Shown: one piece after another, positions 1 to 8,682 of the stretch
Position numbering within the stretch: position 1 is the stretch's first letter
Layout of the letters: each line of letters opens with the position of its first letter
From: Bradyrhizobium hipponense
GTDB lineage: Bacteria; Pseudomonadota; Alphaproteobacteria; Rhizobiales; Xanthobacteraceae
Assembly (NCBI RefSeq): GCF_008123965.1
Contig: NZ_VSTH01000028.1
Coordinates: 1-64,000 of the forward strand
Length of the DNA: 64,000 bases
Direction of reading: 5' to 3'
Translations under genes and position numbers: made by a program
Notes under the pieces: model-generated
The model's database searches: none
What the model saw: only the letters and a program-made list of their open reading frames with translations
What the model was told of the DNA's origin: nothing

Positions 1-635
1 GCGTCATCGCGTCGGAATCGCGAGGCGCCGGTGCCGTCGCCTTGGCCGCGGGTGGACTGCTTGTTTCCTCGCTATGGTCGATCCGCTGCATGAGACTTTA
101 CGCGGTGCTGCCATTCGTCATGTGCATCCTGGCCGCCCTTTTGATCCTGTATTTCTATGTGACAGGATACGATTCCATCCATCTCGGCGACGCGACCATC
201 GATCTGACCGAGCGGACCTTCATCTGGCAGTACGCCATCAGCCATTTCAATGATGCGCCGCTGCTGGGCTTCGGCATCAACGGGTTCTGGACGCTCCCGT
301 CAGTCTACGACTATTTCGAGCAGAGCCATGGCTGGGTGCTCGACAACTATCACAGCGGCTACATCGCGATAGCGATTGAAACGGGATTATTTGGATACCT
401 GCTGTTCACCACGAGCGTCTTTCTGTTCTCGAACAAGGTTCTCTATTTGATTGCCACACGGGCGATCAATCGTTTCCACTGCGCTCTCATCATCGGATTT
501 GTCGTCCTCAGCTTTCAGACCAATTTCACGGAGACGATGTTCCTTCGTTCGACGATGTTCACGTCGGTGCTTCTCGTGGCAATCTTCTTCGCGGTGTGCA
601 GGCCGGTGCCACAGGAAGACCTGCAGCAATCATGA
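1..635 (+). CDS. O-antigen ligase/polymerase (Wzy/WaaL) family protein, C-terminal part
   Basis: The reading frame is open to the left edge, so the N-terminus lies outside the window. The visible part has the hydrophobic segments of an inner-membrane O-antigen ligase or polysaccharide polymerase. An S-R-G-A stretch sits at the extreme left, a periplasmic loop carries an aromatic-rich N-Y-H-S-G-Y motif, and further membrane helices follow. In this family the large loop with a conserved histidine handles the lipid-linked saccharide. The stop codon overlaps the ATG of the next gene (ATGA), which suggests co-expression with a secreted glycosidase in an exopolysaccharide locus. Ligase and polymerase cannot be told apart here. 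Confidence 0.75.
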   Translation, partial: VIASESRGAGAVALAAGGLLVSSLWSIRCMRLYAVLPFVMCILAALLILYFYVTGYDSIHLGDATIDLTERTFIWQYAISHFNDAPLLGFGINGFWTLPSVYDYFEQSHGWVLDNYHSGYIAIAIETGLFGYLLFTTSVFLFSNKVLYLIATRAINRFHCALIIGFVVLSFQTNFTETMFLRSTMFTSVLLVAIFFAVCRPVPQEDLQQS

Positions 636-1669
636 ACGGAAACAGGATGACCTGCACTCGTGCTCGTTGGCCGATAGCGTTTGGTCTCGCTGTGGCAATG
701 TTCGTCGTCACGCTCTTCTCACAATCCTACGCGGCTGGGCCGGGTCCCGCGCTCGGCCCGGGAAAATTGGGGCGCGGCATCAACATCCTTGGCTACGACG
801 GTGTCTGGGAAGGGGGCCGGAACGCGCCATTTCGTCTGGACAACCTCACTGCAATCAGAGAGGCCGAGTTCTCGCATGTTCGGATCAATTTCTTCGGCTT
901 CAAGTTCATGGGGTCAGAGAATGTGCTGGATGAGATCGTCTTGAGGCGGCTGGATGCCGTTATCGAAGAAGTTCTTGCTCGGAACCTCACCCCTATCCTT
1001 GACGAGCACGATACCCATATTTGCCAGCGCGACGTGTCCGGATGCGCTGAGAAGCTCAAGGCGTTCTGGAGGCAAATCGCCGAGCGCTATGCCGGAAGAT
1101 ATCCGGCGCTTGCCTTCGAGGTCCTCAATGAGCCGGGCGGACAAATGACGTCCGCCAACTGGAATGCGCTTCTCAGTGAATGTCTAGGAATCATCCGCCG
1201 CACCAACCCCGGGCGGACGGTCATTGCTGCCGTTCTCAATGTAGATGAAATGCCTGTCGAGGAGTTGGTTCTGCCGCCCGACGACAGAAACCTCATCGTT
1301 ACGTTCCACTATTACGCGCCGATACGGTTCACGCATCAGGGCGCGCCGTGGTCCCGAACGTTTTCGCGGATCGGGCCGCTCGATTGGGGCACTGCGGATG
1401 ACGAACGGAAGGCTACCGCCGATTTCGAGAAGATGCGTATTTGGTCCGAAACAGAAAAACGCCCCATTTATCTCGGCGAGTTCGGAGTGTACGAGCGGGC
1501 TCCATCCGACAGCCGGATGAGATATCTGTCGTTCGTGGCGCGAAGCGCGGACCGGCTTGGCTGGGCATGGGCCTACTGGCAGTTCGACCATGATTTTGCG
1601 GCCTTCGATAGTGCGCGTCAAACCTGGAAGCCGGGCATCTTGCATGCCTTGATCCCGCCGGTGCATTGA
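632..1669 (+). CDS. Secreted glycoside hydrolase family 5 (cellulase-like) protein
   Basis: The protein of about 345 residues starts at the ATG that overlaps the upstream stop (ATGA). It begins with a hydrophobic signal segment (residues about 10-34, ending near S-Y-A-A). The (beta/alpha)8 GH5 signatures are present: the L-N-E-P motif with the acid/base Glu at about residue 167, and the L-G-E-F-G motif with the nucleophile Glu at about 283. An H-Y-Y-A strand and a W-A-Y-W-Q-F motif near the end are also typical of the family. GH5 enzymes retain configuration and cut beta-1,4-glucans or related polymers. Coupling to a polysaccharide polymerase gene suggests trimming or release of an exopolysaccharide rather than plant cellulose digestion; that is inference. 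Confidence 0.85.
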   Translation: MNGNRMTCTRARWPIAFGLAVAMFVVTLFSQSYAAGPGPALGPGKLGRGINILGYDGVWEGGRNAPFRLDNLTAIREAEFSHVRINFFGFKFMGSENVLDEIVLRRLDAVIEEVLARNLTPILDEHDTHICQRDVSGCAEKLKAFWRQIAERYAGRYPALAFEVLNEPGGQMTSANWNALLSECLGIIRRTNPGRTVIAAVLNVDEMPVEELVLPPDDRNLIVTFHYYAPIRFTHQGAPWSRTFSRIGPLDWGTADDERKATADFEKMRIWSETEKRPIYLGEFGVYERAPSDSRMRYLSFVARSADRLGWAWAYWQFDHDFAAFDSARQTWKPGILHALIPPVH

Positions 1670-1992
1670 ACGGAAATCTTCCAGGTCGCGTCCATCCCTC
1701 CGGCAGAATAATCGACGCGACCGCTTCGCGCACGGGGTGAAGTTCACCTGGTCCTGACCGTGATCTCGTCGCCGCGCCGCGAAGGCGCCGGCAAAAGCAG
1801 GCGAAGGCGCCGGTCAAGGAGGTGTTCAGTGGCGAGCACCGCGGCCGGCTGCTGGTGCGTCCAACTCTCCCGGAGGCCCCAGCGACCTCAGCACTCCCGA
1901 AGTGAGGTGTGCATATCAGAATTTTAGTTGCGCACCTCAAAAAGTGAAGGCAGGATTGCAGCCAAAGAATAGAAGCCGGTCGGGAGGATGTG
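1670..1992. other. Intergenic region upstream of the sugar ABC operon
   Basis: No convincing gene is present in these 323 bases. They hold the presumed promoter of the downstream operon, an imperfect inverted repeat at 1904-1938, and a GGGAGG ribosome-binding site just before the ATG at 1993. Confidence 0.6.
1904..1938. promoter_or_regulatory. Imperfect inverted repeat, candidate operator
   Basis: GAGGTGTGC (1904-1912) and GCGCACCTC (1930-1938) are inverted with 8 of 9 positions paired, separated by an AT-rich 17-base spacer. It lies about 55 bases before the binding-protein gene. The LacI regulator at the end of the operon is a candidate ligand, but typical LacI operators have shorter spacers, so the assignment is weak. 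Confidence 0.35.
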
Positions 1993-3252
1993 ATGAGACT
2001 GCTCGGGAAGCTGGGACTCGCCGCTGCCGCATGCCTGCTTGGGATCAGCGTCGCTGCAGCCGACACGACTGTGAAATGGCTGCACATCGAGGTCAATCCG
2101 GCCCAAGTGAAGATCTGGGAGGAGGTCGCGCGCGCCTATGAGGCGTCGCATCCGGGCGTCAAGGTCGAGATGCAGTTCCTCGAGAACGAGGCCTACAAGG
2201 CTAAGCTGCCGACCATCCTGCAATCCAGGGACCGGCCGAACATCATCTACAGCTGGGCCGGCGGTGTCCTGAAGACCCAGATCGAAGCTGGTGTCCTCGA
2301 TGACATCACCGATCAGGTGAAGGGTTACAGCGACAGCCTCACGCCTGCGGCGCTCGCCGCGTTCACGCGCAATGGCCGCGTCTATGGCCTGCCCACCGCG
2401 CTCTCGCAGGTCGGCTTCCTCTGCAACAAGGAGCTGATGGCCAAGGCCAAGGTCGATCCTGCAGGGATCAAGACCTGGGACGATCTACTCGCCGCGGTGA
2501 AAACGCTGAAGGCAGCGGGCGTGACGCCGATCGTGGTCGGCGGCGCCGACAAATGGCCGCTGCACTTCTACTGGACGCATCTTGCGGTACGTATTGGCGG
2601 CAAGGCGGCGTTCGACGCAGCGCTGCGCGGCGAAAATGGCGGCTTCGCCGGCGAGACCTTCCAAAAATCCGGCGAGCTGTTCAAGCAGCTCGTTGATCTC
2701 CAGCCGTTCCAAAACGGCTTCCTCGGTTTCAAAAACCCTCAGGCCGTCGGCTATTTCGGTGACGGCAAGGCGGCGATGACGCTTGCGATTAGCACAGTCT
2801 ATCATTTGCAGCGCGCGCTCGCCGCCGACAAGGTTGGATTGAGCGAAGACAAGATCTGCTGGTTCGATTTTCCGGTCGTGGCCGGCGGCAAGGGCGCGCC
2901 GACCGATACGCTCGGCGGCATCACCGGCTGGCTGATCACAAAGGACTCGCCAAAGGAGGCGGTCGATTTCCTGAAATACTTCGTCTCCAAGGACGTGCAG
3001 ACGCGGCTTGCCGCAAGCAACTTCATCATCCCCGTGGTGCAGGGCGCCGATGCCGGCCTCAACAACGCCTTCATGAAGCTGATCGCGGCCAATCTGGCGA
3101 AATCGAATTACCACCAGAACTTCTACGACCAGAGCCTCGGTCCCTCCGTCGGTCGCGTCGTCAACGATGTCACCGCGGAGATCGCCGGCGGCAGCATGAG
3201 CCCGCAGGACGCCGCCAAAGCGATCCAAGCGGCGTGGAAGCAGGGTAACTGA
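1993..3252 (+). CDS. Carbohydrate ABC transporter substrate-binding protein (family 1)
   Basis: This periplasmic solute-binding protein of about 419 residues delivers a sugar to the two permeases encoded next. A cleavable signal peptide is evident (positively charged start, hydrophobic run, A-A-A-D cleavage region near residue 22). The mature part has the layout of the MalE/UgpB-like family 1 proteins: a W-x-x-x-N-P-A-Q opening, W-D-D-L-L near the hinge, and a C-terminal helix with M-S-P-Q-D-A-A-K-A. ATG at 1993 is chosen over the overlapping GTG at 1990 because GGGAGG is five bases upstream of it. The neighbouring dehydrogenase and ThuA genes point to a sugar, sugar alcohol or disaccharide; the ligand is unknown. 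Confidence 0.9.
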   Translation: MRLLGKLGLAAAACLLGISVAAADTTVKWLHIEVNPAQVKIWEEVARAYEASHPGVKVEMQFLENEAYKAKLPTILQSRDRPNIIYSWAGGVLKTQIEAGVLDDITDQVKGYSDSLTPAALAAFTRNGRVYGLPTALSQVGFLCNKELMAKAKVDPAGIKTWDDLLAAVKTLKAAGVTPIVVGGADKWPLHFYWTHLAVRIGGKAAFDAALRGENGGFAGETFQKSGELFKQLVDLQPFQNGFLGFKNPQAVGYFGDGKAAMTLAISTVYHLQRALAADKVGLSEDKICWFDFPVVAGGKGAPTDTLGGITGWLITKDSPKEAVDFLKYFVSKDVQTRLAASNFIIPVVQGADAGLNNAFMKLIAANLAKSNYHQNFYDQSLGPSVGRVVNDVTAEIAGGSMSPQDAAKAIQAAWKQGN

Positions 3253-3254
3253 CA

Positions 3255-4190
3255 GTGTCACGGCGGATTGCGGGCTCGCCGGCGATGGGCGTTGCATCGC
3301 TCTTGCCGCTCGCAGTTCGCGGGCCGCGCTGGGACGGCCGCTTTACGGTCCTGATCCTGTTCCTGCCACCCGCGTTGGTGCTGTTCACGCTGTTCGTGGT
3401 GCTGCCGGTCGGTGAGGCGGCCTGGTACTCGGCCTTCAACTGGAACGGGTTCGGCAGGCCGACGAACTGGATTGGCTTCGACAATTACCTCTTCGTGCTG
3501 GAGACGCGCGCCTTCTGGCTCGCGCTGCGCAACAACGGATTGATCATCGCTGTCTCGCTTGCGATCCAGCTGCCGCTTGCGCTCACCCTGGCTTTGATGC
3601 TGGCGGAGCGTTTCCGCGGCGCGATGGCGCTGCGAATGCTGTTTTTCATGCCCTATATACTGGCCGAGATCGCGACCGGGCTGATCTTCAGCTTCGTCTA
3701 TGACGGGGACTACGGCTTGGTTGCCTCGGTCTGGCGCGCCTTCGGCGCCGAGCCACCGCACCTGCTCGCCTCGACCGACACGTCGATGCTGGCCGTGCTG
3801 ATCGTGGTCGTCTGGAAGTACTTTGGCTTCCATATGATGCTGTTCATTGCGGCACTCCAAAGTCTCGACAAGACCCTGATCGAGGCCGCGCGCATCGATG
3901 GCGCGACGCGATCGCAAACCCTCCGCCACGTCGTCATCCCCTTGCTCTATCCGACGATCCGGCTCTCCGTGTTCTTCGCCATCGTCGGCTCGCTGCAGCT
4001 ATTCGACCTCGTCATGCCGCTGACGCGCGGCGGACCTGCGGACTCCTCGAACACGATGGTGAGCTTCCTCTACAATAACGGCATCTCCCGCATGCGGGTC
4101 GGCTACGGCAGCGCCATCGGTGTCATCCTGTTCGTGATCTGCGTGACCTTTGCCATTACCTACAAGCGATGGTTCATGCGCGATGAGTAA
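3255..4190 (+). CDS. Sugar ABC transporter permease (MalF-type)
   Basis: This inner-membrane protein of about 311 residues has roughly six helices and the E-A-A-x3-G-A coupling loop (E-A-A-R-I-D-G-A) that docks the ATPase. The GTG at 3255 is two bases after the upstream stop. An in-frame ATG at 3285 is an alternative start that would remove a basic N-terminal tail. It pairs with the next permease to form the heterodimeric channel. The gene end overlaps the next gene by eight bases, indicating translational coupling. Confidence 0.9.
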   Translation: MSRRIAGSPAMGVASLLPLAVRGPRWDGRFTVLILFLPPALVLFTLFVVLPVGEAAWYSAFNWNGFGRPTNWIGFDNYLFVLETRAFWLALRNNGLIIAVSLAIQLPLALTLALMLAERFRGAMALRMLFFMPYILAEIATGLIFSFVYDGDYGLVASVWRAFGAEPPHLLASTDTSMLAVLIVVVWKYFGFHMMLFIAALQSLDKTLIEAARIDGATRSQTLRHVVIPLLYPTIRLSVFFAIVGSLQLFDLVMPLTRGGPADSSNTMVSFLYNNGISRMRVGYGSAIGVILFVICVTFAITYKRWFMRDE

Positions 4191-5031
4191 TGTGGAGACC
4201 ACTCCTGCGCCGTTCGATTCCGCGGTGCTGTTCAAGGCGGCGTTCCTCGCCGTCGTTTCCATCTTCGTGCTGGTGCCGCTGCTCGCGACCTTGCTCGGCG
4301 GCTTCAAATCGCTCGGCGAACTGCGCGTCAATCCATTCGGCCTGCCCCGACACTGGGAGTGGCAGAATTATGCCGACATCCTGTTCTCCGCGCGCTATTG
4401 GCAACTCTTGCGCAACTCGCTGGTCATTTCGACGCTCACGGTGACGCTGACCCTGGTCGTTGCCTCGATGGCGGCGTTCACCTTCGCCCATATCAAGTTC
4501 TACGGCAGCTCGATGCTGCTGAGCTATCTGACGCTCGGCCTGCTGTTTCCGGCGGCGACCGCGGTGCTGCCGCTCTTCATCAAGGTGCGCGACCTCGGGC
4601 TGCTCGATACCTATTTTGGCGTTGCCCTGCCGCAGGTGGCCTTCAGCCTCGCCATGAGCGTGCTGCTGCTGCGGCGCTTCTTCAAGGACATTCCGTACGA
4701 ACTGCTCGAGGCCGCACTGGTCGACGGCTGCAGCTACATCAAATTCTTCCGCTACGTGACGCTGCCGTTGTCCCGCCCGATCCTGGCGACCGTGGGGACT
4801 ATCACCTTCGTCAACAGCTGGAATGCCTATCTGCTGCCGCTGGTGATGCTCAATACCGACGCGCTCTACCCCTGGCCGCTCGGCATCATGGTTTATCAAG
4901 GCGAGTATTCGTCCGAGTGGCATCTGATCCTGGCTTTCATCACGCTCACCATCCTGCCGACGATTATCCTATTCCTTCTGGCGCAGAAGCACATCGTCGC
5001 CGGTCTCACCGCAGGCGCGGTCAAGGGATGA
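4183..5031 (+). CDS. Sugar ABC transporter permease (MalG-type)
   Basis: This second permease of the sugar importer has about 282 residues. It carries the coupling loop E-A-A-L-V-D-G-C followed by the F-F-R-Y-V-T-L-P-L pattern, and ends with a typical G-L-T-A-G-A-V-K-G tail of CUT1-family MalG proteins. The start ATG lies inside the end of the preceding gene; a longer in-frame start at 4150 lies within that gene and has no advantage. No ATPase gene follows, so the importer probably borrows a shared MsmK/UgpC-like ATPase encoded elsewhere. Confidence 0.9.
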   Translation: MSNVETTPAPFDSAVLFKAAFLAVVSIFVLVPLLATLLGGFKSLGELRVNPFGLPRHWEWQNYADILFSARYWQLLRNSLVISTLTVTLTLVVASMAAFTFAHIKFYGSSMLLSYLTLGLLFPAATAVLPLFIKVRDLGLLDTYFGVALPQVAFSLAMSVLLLRRFFKDIPYELLEAALVDGCSYIKFFRYVTLPLSRPILATVGTITFVNSWNAYLLPLVMLNTDALYPWPLGIMVYQGEYSSEWHLILAFITLTILPTIILFLLAQKHIVAGLTAGAVKG

Positions 5032-5053
5032 GCGGTACCTCACGGAGATCACA

Positions 5054-6151
5054 ATGCGAAAAGTAGGCGTCGGAATCATCGGCTGCGGCAATATCAGCAC
5101 CGCCTATCTGAAGGCGGCCCAGCGCTTCCCGGTCATGGAGATCAAGGCGCTCGCCGACATGCGCAGCGATGTCGCAGAGAGGCAGGGCGCCACCTTCGGG
5201 CTGCCAGCGATGCGGGTTGATCAATTGCTCAAACGCGATGACGTCGAGATCGTCATCAACCTCACGGTGCCGCTCGCCCACACCGACGTCAGCCTCGCGG
5301 TTCTGAACGCCGGCAAGCATGTTCATTCCGAGAAGCCGCTCGGCATCAACGTCGCGGAGGCCCGCAAGGTGATGGATCTCGCCGCGCAGAAGAGCCTGCG
5401 CGTCGGCTGCGCGCCCGACACGTTCCTTGGCGGCGGGCACCAGACCGCGCGCAAGCTGATTGACGACGGCGCGATCGGCACACCTGTGGCGGGCAGCGCC
5501 TTCTTCGGCTGTCCCGGCCATGAGCGCTGGCATCCGGCGCCGGGATTCTATTACTTGCGCGGCGGAGGGCCGATGCTTGACATGGGCCCGTACTACATCA
5601 CGGATCTCGTGCAACTGCTCGGCCCGGTCGCGAGCGTGATGGGCTCGACCGCGCGTCCGAAGTCGGAGCGCCTGGTCACCAGCCAGCCGATGAACGGCAC
5701 GCTGATCCCGGTCGAGGTTGCGACCCATGTCGCGGGAATGCTCGAGTTCGAGAGCGGGGCCGTCGTCTCGATCGCGATGAGCTTTGATGTACCGAAGCAT
5801 CGGCACGCGCCAATCGAGATCTATGGCGACAAGGGCAGCTTGCTGGTGCCGGACCCGAACCGGTTCGGCGGCGAGGTGCAGATCGCAAAGACTGGCGGCG
5901 AATGGGAGACGGTGCCGCTGACGCACGGCCACGTTGAGGGCGAGTTCCGCTCGATCGGCGTCGCCGATATGGCGGGCGCGATCCTGAACAACCGGCCGCA
6001 TCGTGCCAGCGGCGCACTCGCGTTCCATGTGCTGGAGGTGATGGAGGCGTTCCAGACCTCCGCCGACGAAGGGCGGCGCGTCAAGATCGAGAGCCGCGTC
6101 GAGCGGCCGGCGATGCTGCCGGCCGGATGCGAAACCGGACAGATCGATTGA
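5054..6151 (+). CDS. Gfo/Idh/MocA family NAD(P)-dependent oxidoreductase
   Basis: The protein of about 365 residues opens with a Rossmann dinucleotide fold (V-G-I-I-G-C-G-N-I) and carries the family E-K-P-L-G motif at about residues 95-99, whose lysine contributes to catalysis. The C-terminal half has G-P-M-L-D-M-G-P-Y-Y-I-T-D, the region that supplies the Asp/His pair in sugar dehydrogenases. Members oxidise or reduce sugars, inositols or their derivatives in the cytoplasm. Its place right after the sugar permeases suggests that it acts first on the imported compound. It is followed ten bases later by the ThuA-like gene, a common partner in such operons. Confidence 0.9.
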   Translation: MRKVGVGIIGCGNISTAYLKAAQRFPVMEIKALADMRSDVAERQGATFGLPAMRVDQLLKRDDVEIVINLTVPLAHTDVSLAVLNAGKHVHSEKPLGINVAEARKVMDLAAQKSLRVGCAPDTFLGGGHQTARKLIDDGAIGTPVAGSAFFGCPGHERWHPAPGFYYLRGGGPMLDMGPYYITDLVQLLGPVASVMGSTARPKSERLVTSQPMNGTLIPVEVATHVAGMLEFESGAVVSIAMSFDVPKHRHAPIEIYGDKGSLLVPDPNRFGGEVQIAKTGGEWETVPLTHGHVEGEFRSIGVADMAGAILNNRPHRASGALAFHVLEVMEAFQTSADEGRRVKIESRVERPAMLPAGCETGQID

Positions 6152-6161
6152 GGACAGACAC

Positions 6162-6806
6162 ATGCGTAAAGCAATGATTGTATGGGGCGGTTGGCCGGGC
6201 CACGATCCGGATCTCTGCGCCTCGATGATCCGCGGCTGGTTGAAGGCGGAAGGCTTCGAGGTGCGGATCGAGACCACGACGGCAGCGTTCGCCGATCCCG
6301 CTATCCACGATCTGTCGCTGATCATCCCGATCTACACCATGTCGAAGATCGAGAAGGCGGAGGCGCTAAATCTCTGCGCCGCGGTGCAAAGCGGCGTCGG
6401 GCTCGCCGGCCACCATGGCGGCATGGGCGATGCGTTCCGCGATTCCGTCGACTACCAGTTCCTGTGCGGCGGGCAGTGGGTCGCGCATCCCGGCAACATC
6501 ATCGACTACAAGGTCGATGTGACGAAGCCGGATGATCCCATCATGAAAGGCCTGCAGAGTTTCGAGCATCGTTCCGAGCAATACTACATGCATGTCGACC
6601 CCGCCAACGAGGTGTTGGCGACGACGACCTTCACCGGCGAGCACGCATCCTGGATCGAGGGCGTGGTGATGCCAGTGGTCTGGAAGAAGCGATACGGCGC
6701 GGGCAGGGTGTTTTATTCCTCGCTCGGCCATCGCGCCTACGAGCTCGACGTACCGGAGATCCGTACGCTGATGACCCGCGGCATGCTGTGGGCGGCGCGC
6801 GAATGA
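6162..6806 (+). CDS. ThuA-like domain protein (trehalose utilisation family)
   Basis: The protein of about 214 residues has the ThuA class I glutamine-amidotransferase-like fold: an I-V-W-G-G-W opening, P-I-Y-T-M-S in the middle, G-L-A-G-H-H-G-G-M-G at the position of the nucleophile elbow, and R-V-F-Y-S-S-L-G-H near the end. There is no cysteine at the elbow, as is normal for ThuA proteins, so it is not an amidotransferase. In rhizobia ThuA works with the dehydrogenase ThuB in oxidation of disaccharides, which fits its pairing with the upstream Gfo/Idh gene. Its stop overlaps the next ATG (ATGA). Confidence 0.85.
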   Translation: MRKAMIVWGGWPGHDPDLCASMIRGWLKAEGFEVRIETTTAAFADPAIHDLSLIIPIYTMSKIEKAEALNLCAAVQSGVGLAGHHGGMGDAFRDSVDYQFLCGGQWVAHPGNIIDYKVDVTKPDDPIMKGLQSFEHRSEQYYMHVDPANEVLATTTFTGEHASWIEGVVMPVVWKKRYGAGRVFYSSLGHRAYELDVPEIRTLMTRGMLWAARE

Positions 6807-7846
6807 CAGCGACGCAGCCAGCGGTCCGCGCTACGCTCGAGGACGTCGCGCGCGCGGCGGGCGTTTCGCTTGCGACCGTCGATCGCGTCGTCAACCGGCG
6901 CGAGGGCGTCCGGGCCAAGACGGTCGCGCGTGTCGAGGCTGCGGTGGCGAAACTCGGCTATCGCGCCGACATTGCTGCCGCGCGGCTTGCGCGCGGGCAG
7001 ACCTTCCGCTTCGCCTTCGTGCTGCCTGCCGGCAGCAACAGCTTCATGACCAACCTGACCGAGCAGGTGCAGCGCACCGCGGACTGGCTCGCCGGCCAGC
7101 GCGGCTTCATAGATATCCTCCGTGTCGACGTGTTCGATCCGGACGTGCTCGCCGGCGCGCTGGAAAACCTGTCGCCGGCCTATCAGGGCGTCGCCGTCAT
7201 CGCACTCGACCATCCCAGGGTGCGCGCCGCGATCGACGAGCTCGCCGCGCGCGGGGTCGCCGTTGTGACCCTGGTGTCAGACGCGCCGAGCTCGCGCCGC
7301 CTGCATTATGTCGGTATCGACAACCCAGCCGCGGGGCGAACTGCGGCAACGCTGATGGGACGTTTCCTTGCCGGCCGCGACGGGACAGTCGCCGTCATCG
7401 CGGGGTCGCTGGCGCTGCGCGATCACACCGAGCGGCAGTTCGGCTTCAACCAGATCCTGTCCAGCGAGTACCCGAACCTGCTCGCGCTGCCGGTGATTGA
7501 GGGCCGTGACGACAGCAAGCGCACGCGGGAGCTAACTGCCGCGCTGCTGGCGCGCCACACCGATCTCCGCGGCATTTACTGCTGCGGCGCTGGAAACCGC
7601 GGCATCGCCGATGCGCTGGAGGCTTCGGGTCGCGGCCGCGAGGTGGTCTGGATCGCCCATGAGCTGACCCAGTACACACGGCGCTTCCTGGTCCGCGGCA
7701 CCCTTGATGCGATCATCAACCAGGATCCGGGCCACGAAGCACGGTCTGCGGCGCGCGTTCTGATCGCGCATTGTTCGGGCGAGCCAATCAGCTCCGACCA
7801 GGAGCGCATCCGGATCGACATTTTCCTGCGAGACAATCTGCCGTAA
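6803..7846 (+). CDS. LacI family transcriptional regulator
   Basis: The protein of about 347 residues starts with a classical LacI helix-turn-helix (residues about 9-31, T-L-E-D-V-A-R-A-A-G-V-S then T-V-D-R-V-V-N-R). A periplasmic-binding-protein-like sugar sensor domain follows. The start chosen is the ATG that overlaps the ThuA stop (ATGA); a GTG 15 bases earlier is possible. As the last gene of the sugar operon it probably controls that operon, with the inverted repeat at 1904-1938 as one candidate target. The effector is presumably the imported sugar or its oxidised product. Confidence 0.9.
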   Translation: MTATQPAVRATLEDVARAAGVSLATVDRVVNRREGVRAKTVARVEAAVAKLGYRADIAAARLARGQTFRFAFVLPAGSNSFMTNLTEQVQRTADWLAGQRGFIDILRVDVFDPDVLAGALENLSPAYQGVAVIALDHPRVRAAIDELAARGVAVVTLVSDAPSSRRLHYVGIDNPAAGRTAATLMGRFLAGRDGTVAVIAGSLALRDHTERQFGFNQILSSEYPNLLALPVIEGRDDSKRTRELTAALLARHTDLRGIYCCGAGNRGIADALEASGRGREVVWIAHELTQYTRRFLVRGTLDAIINQDPGHEARSAARVLIAHCSGEPISSDQERIRIDIFLRDNLP

Positions 7847-8682
7847 CGTCGAGATCGTAGGCGATGCGCACCCCGGGCCACTACCTGCGTGCGTCGGATT
7901 TGTTTGGACTTGTCGGACATCTACACGGCAACTCAGGACATTAGCGGCCGGTGGGATCCTCGCCTTTGCCGGGCCGAATAGCATTTTTCTGAAGCCCCCC
8001 GAATCTGTGTCCGCGCGCCGTGGAATTCGGCAACGATGCCGAACATCCGGAAAGAAGCTCCGCTCGGGCGGCGCTGCGTGGTCGGGTGAGCGCAGCTTGA
8101 AGCGCTCTGTTACCCGCGCCGGCGGCACAGCGGGCCGCCCGCCTTCAGGAGCGCGCAATTGGCCGTGAGCGATAGTGGGTGAGCTCCGCATAGATGCCGG
8201 AATGTCGGCCCACAAATCACGATAGTGAACCAAGTTCGCGACTCATCACAAAATGGCTTTCGGTCCGGCTGTTCTCGTCGCCGCACACAGGTTGGGCCTG
8301 CAACGAGCCCCAGACCGTACCCTTGGTCGGCTCCGGCCGAATCTTCTCTGCTCGCTTAAAAAGAATAAGTATTTCAATAGCTTAGACGCATGCTTTTGCC
8401 TCAAGCGATCGTGATATTTGTGCAACAATTCTTGAAAAACGGCCGTTCCCCGCCCAAACCGAGGCAATCGATCATTGATTGATCAGGTCCGATCGTTTCT
8501 TATCCCGGTGCGACGGAGGGGGGCATCCCGAGGTCGTCCCGTCTAAGTCTTTCGCTTAAGTCCCTCGCGTTCATGCGGGTGTGTCCGAAGACGCGATCGG
8601 CTCTAGCGGTGATTTAGAGGGGGAGCGGGGAATTGGCCGTCCGGTCAGTGACCTTCCCTGGAGAGCAAACTTGGAGGTTAAC
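7847..8682. other. Long intergenic region upstream of the porin gene
   Basis: These 836 bases contain no convincing coding frame; the ORFs present lack family features. An AT-rich stretch at about 8350-8480 stands out against the GC-rich surroundings and is a likely promoter area. A short inverted repeat GATCA...TGATC lies at 8470-8484. The last 12 bases before the porin ATG hold a GGAGG ribosome-binding site. A long untranslated leader is usual for porin genes and could be a small-RNA target, but nothing specific is visible. Confidence 0.5.

Noticed and set aside
7532..8233. 233-codon minus-strand ORF over the LacI gene end
   Set aside because: It is antisense to the LacI coding region and shows no domain features.
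8246..8467. 73-codon minus-strand ORF upstream of the porin gene
   Set aside because: It has no family features, signal or ribosome-binding site and lies in the presumed porin promoter region.
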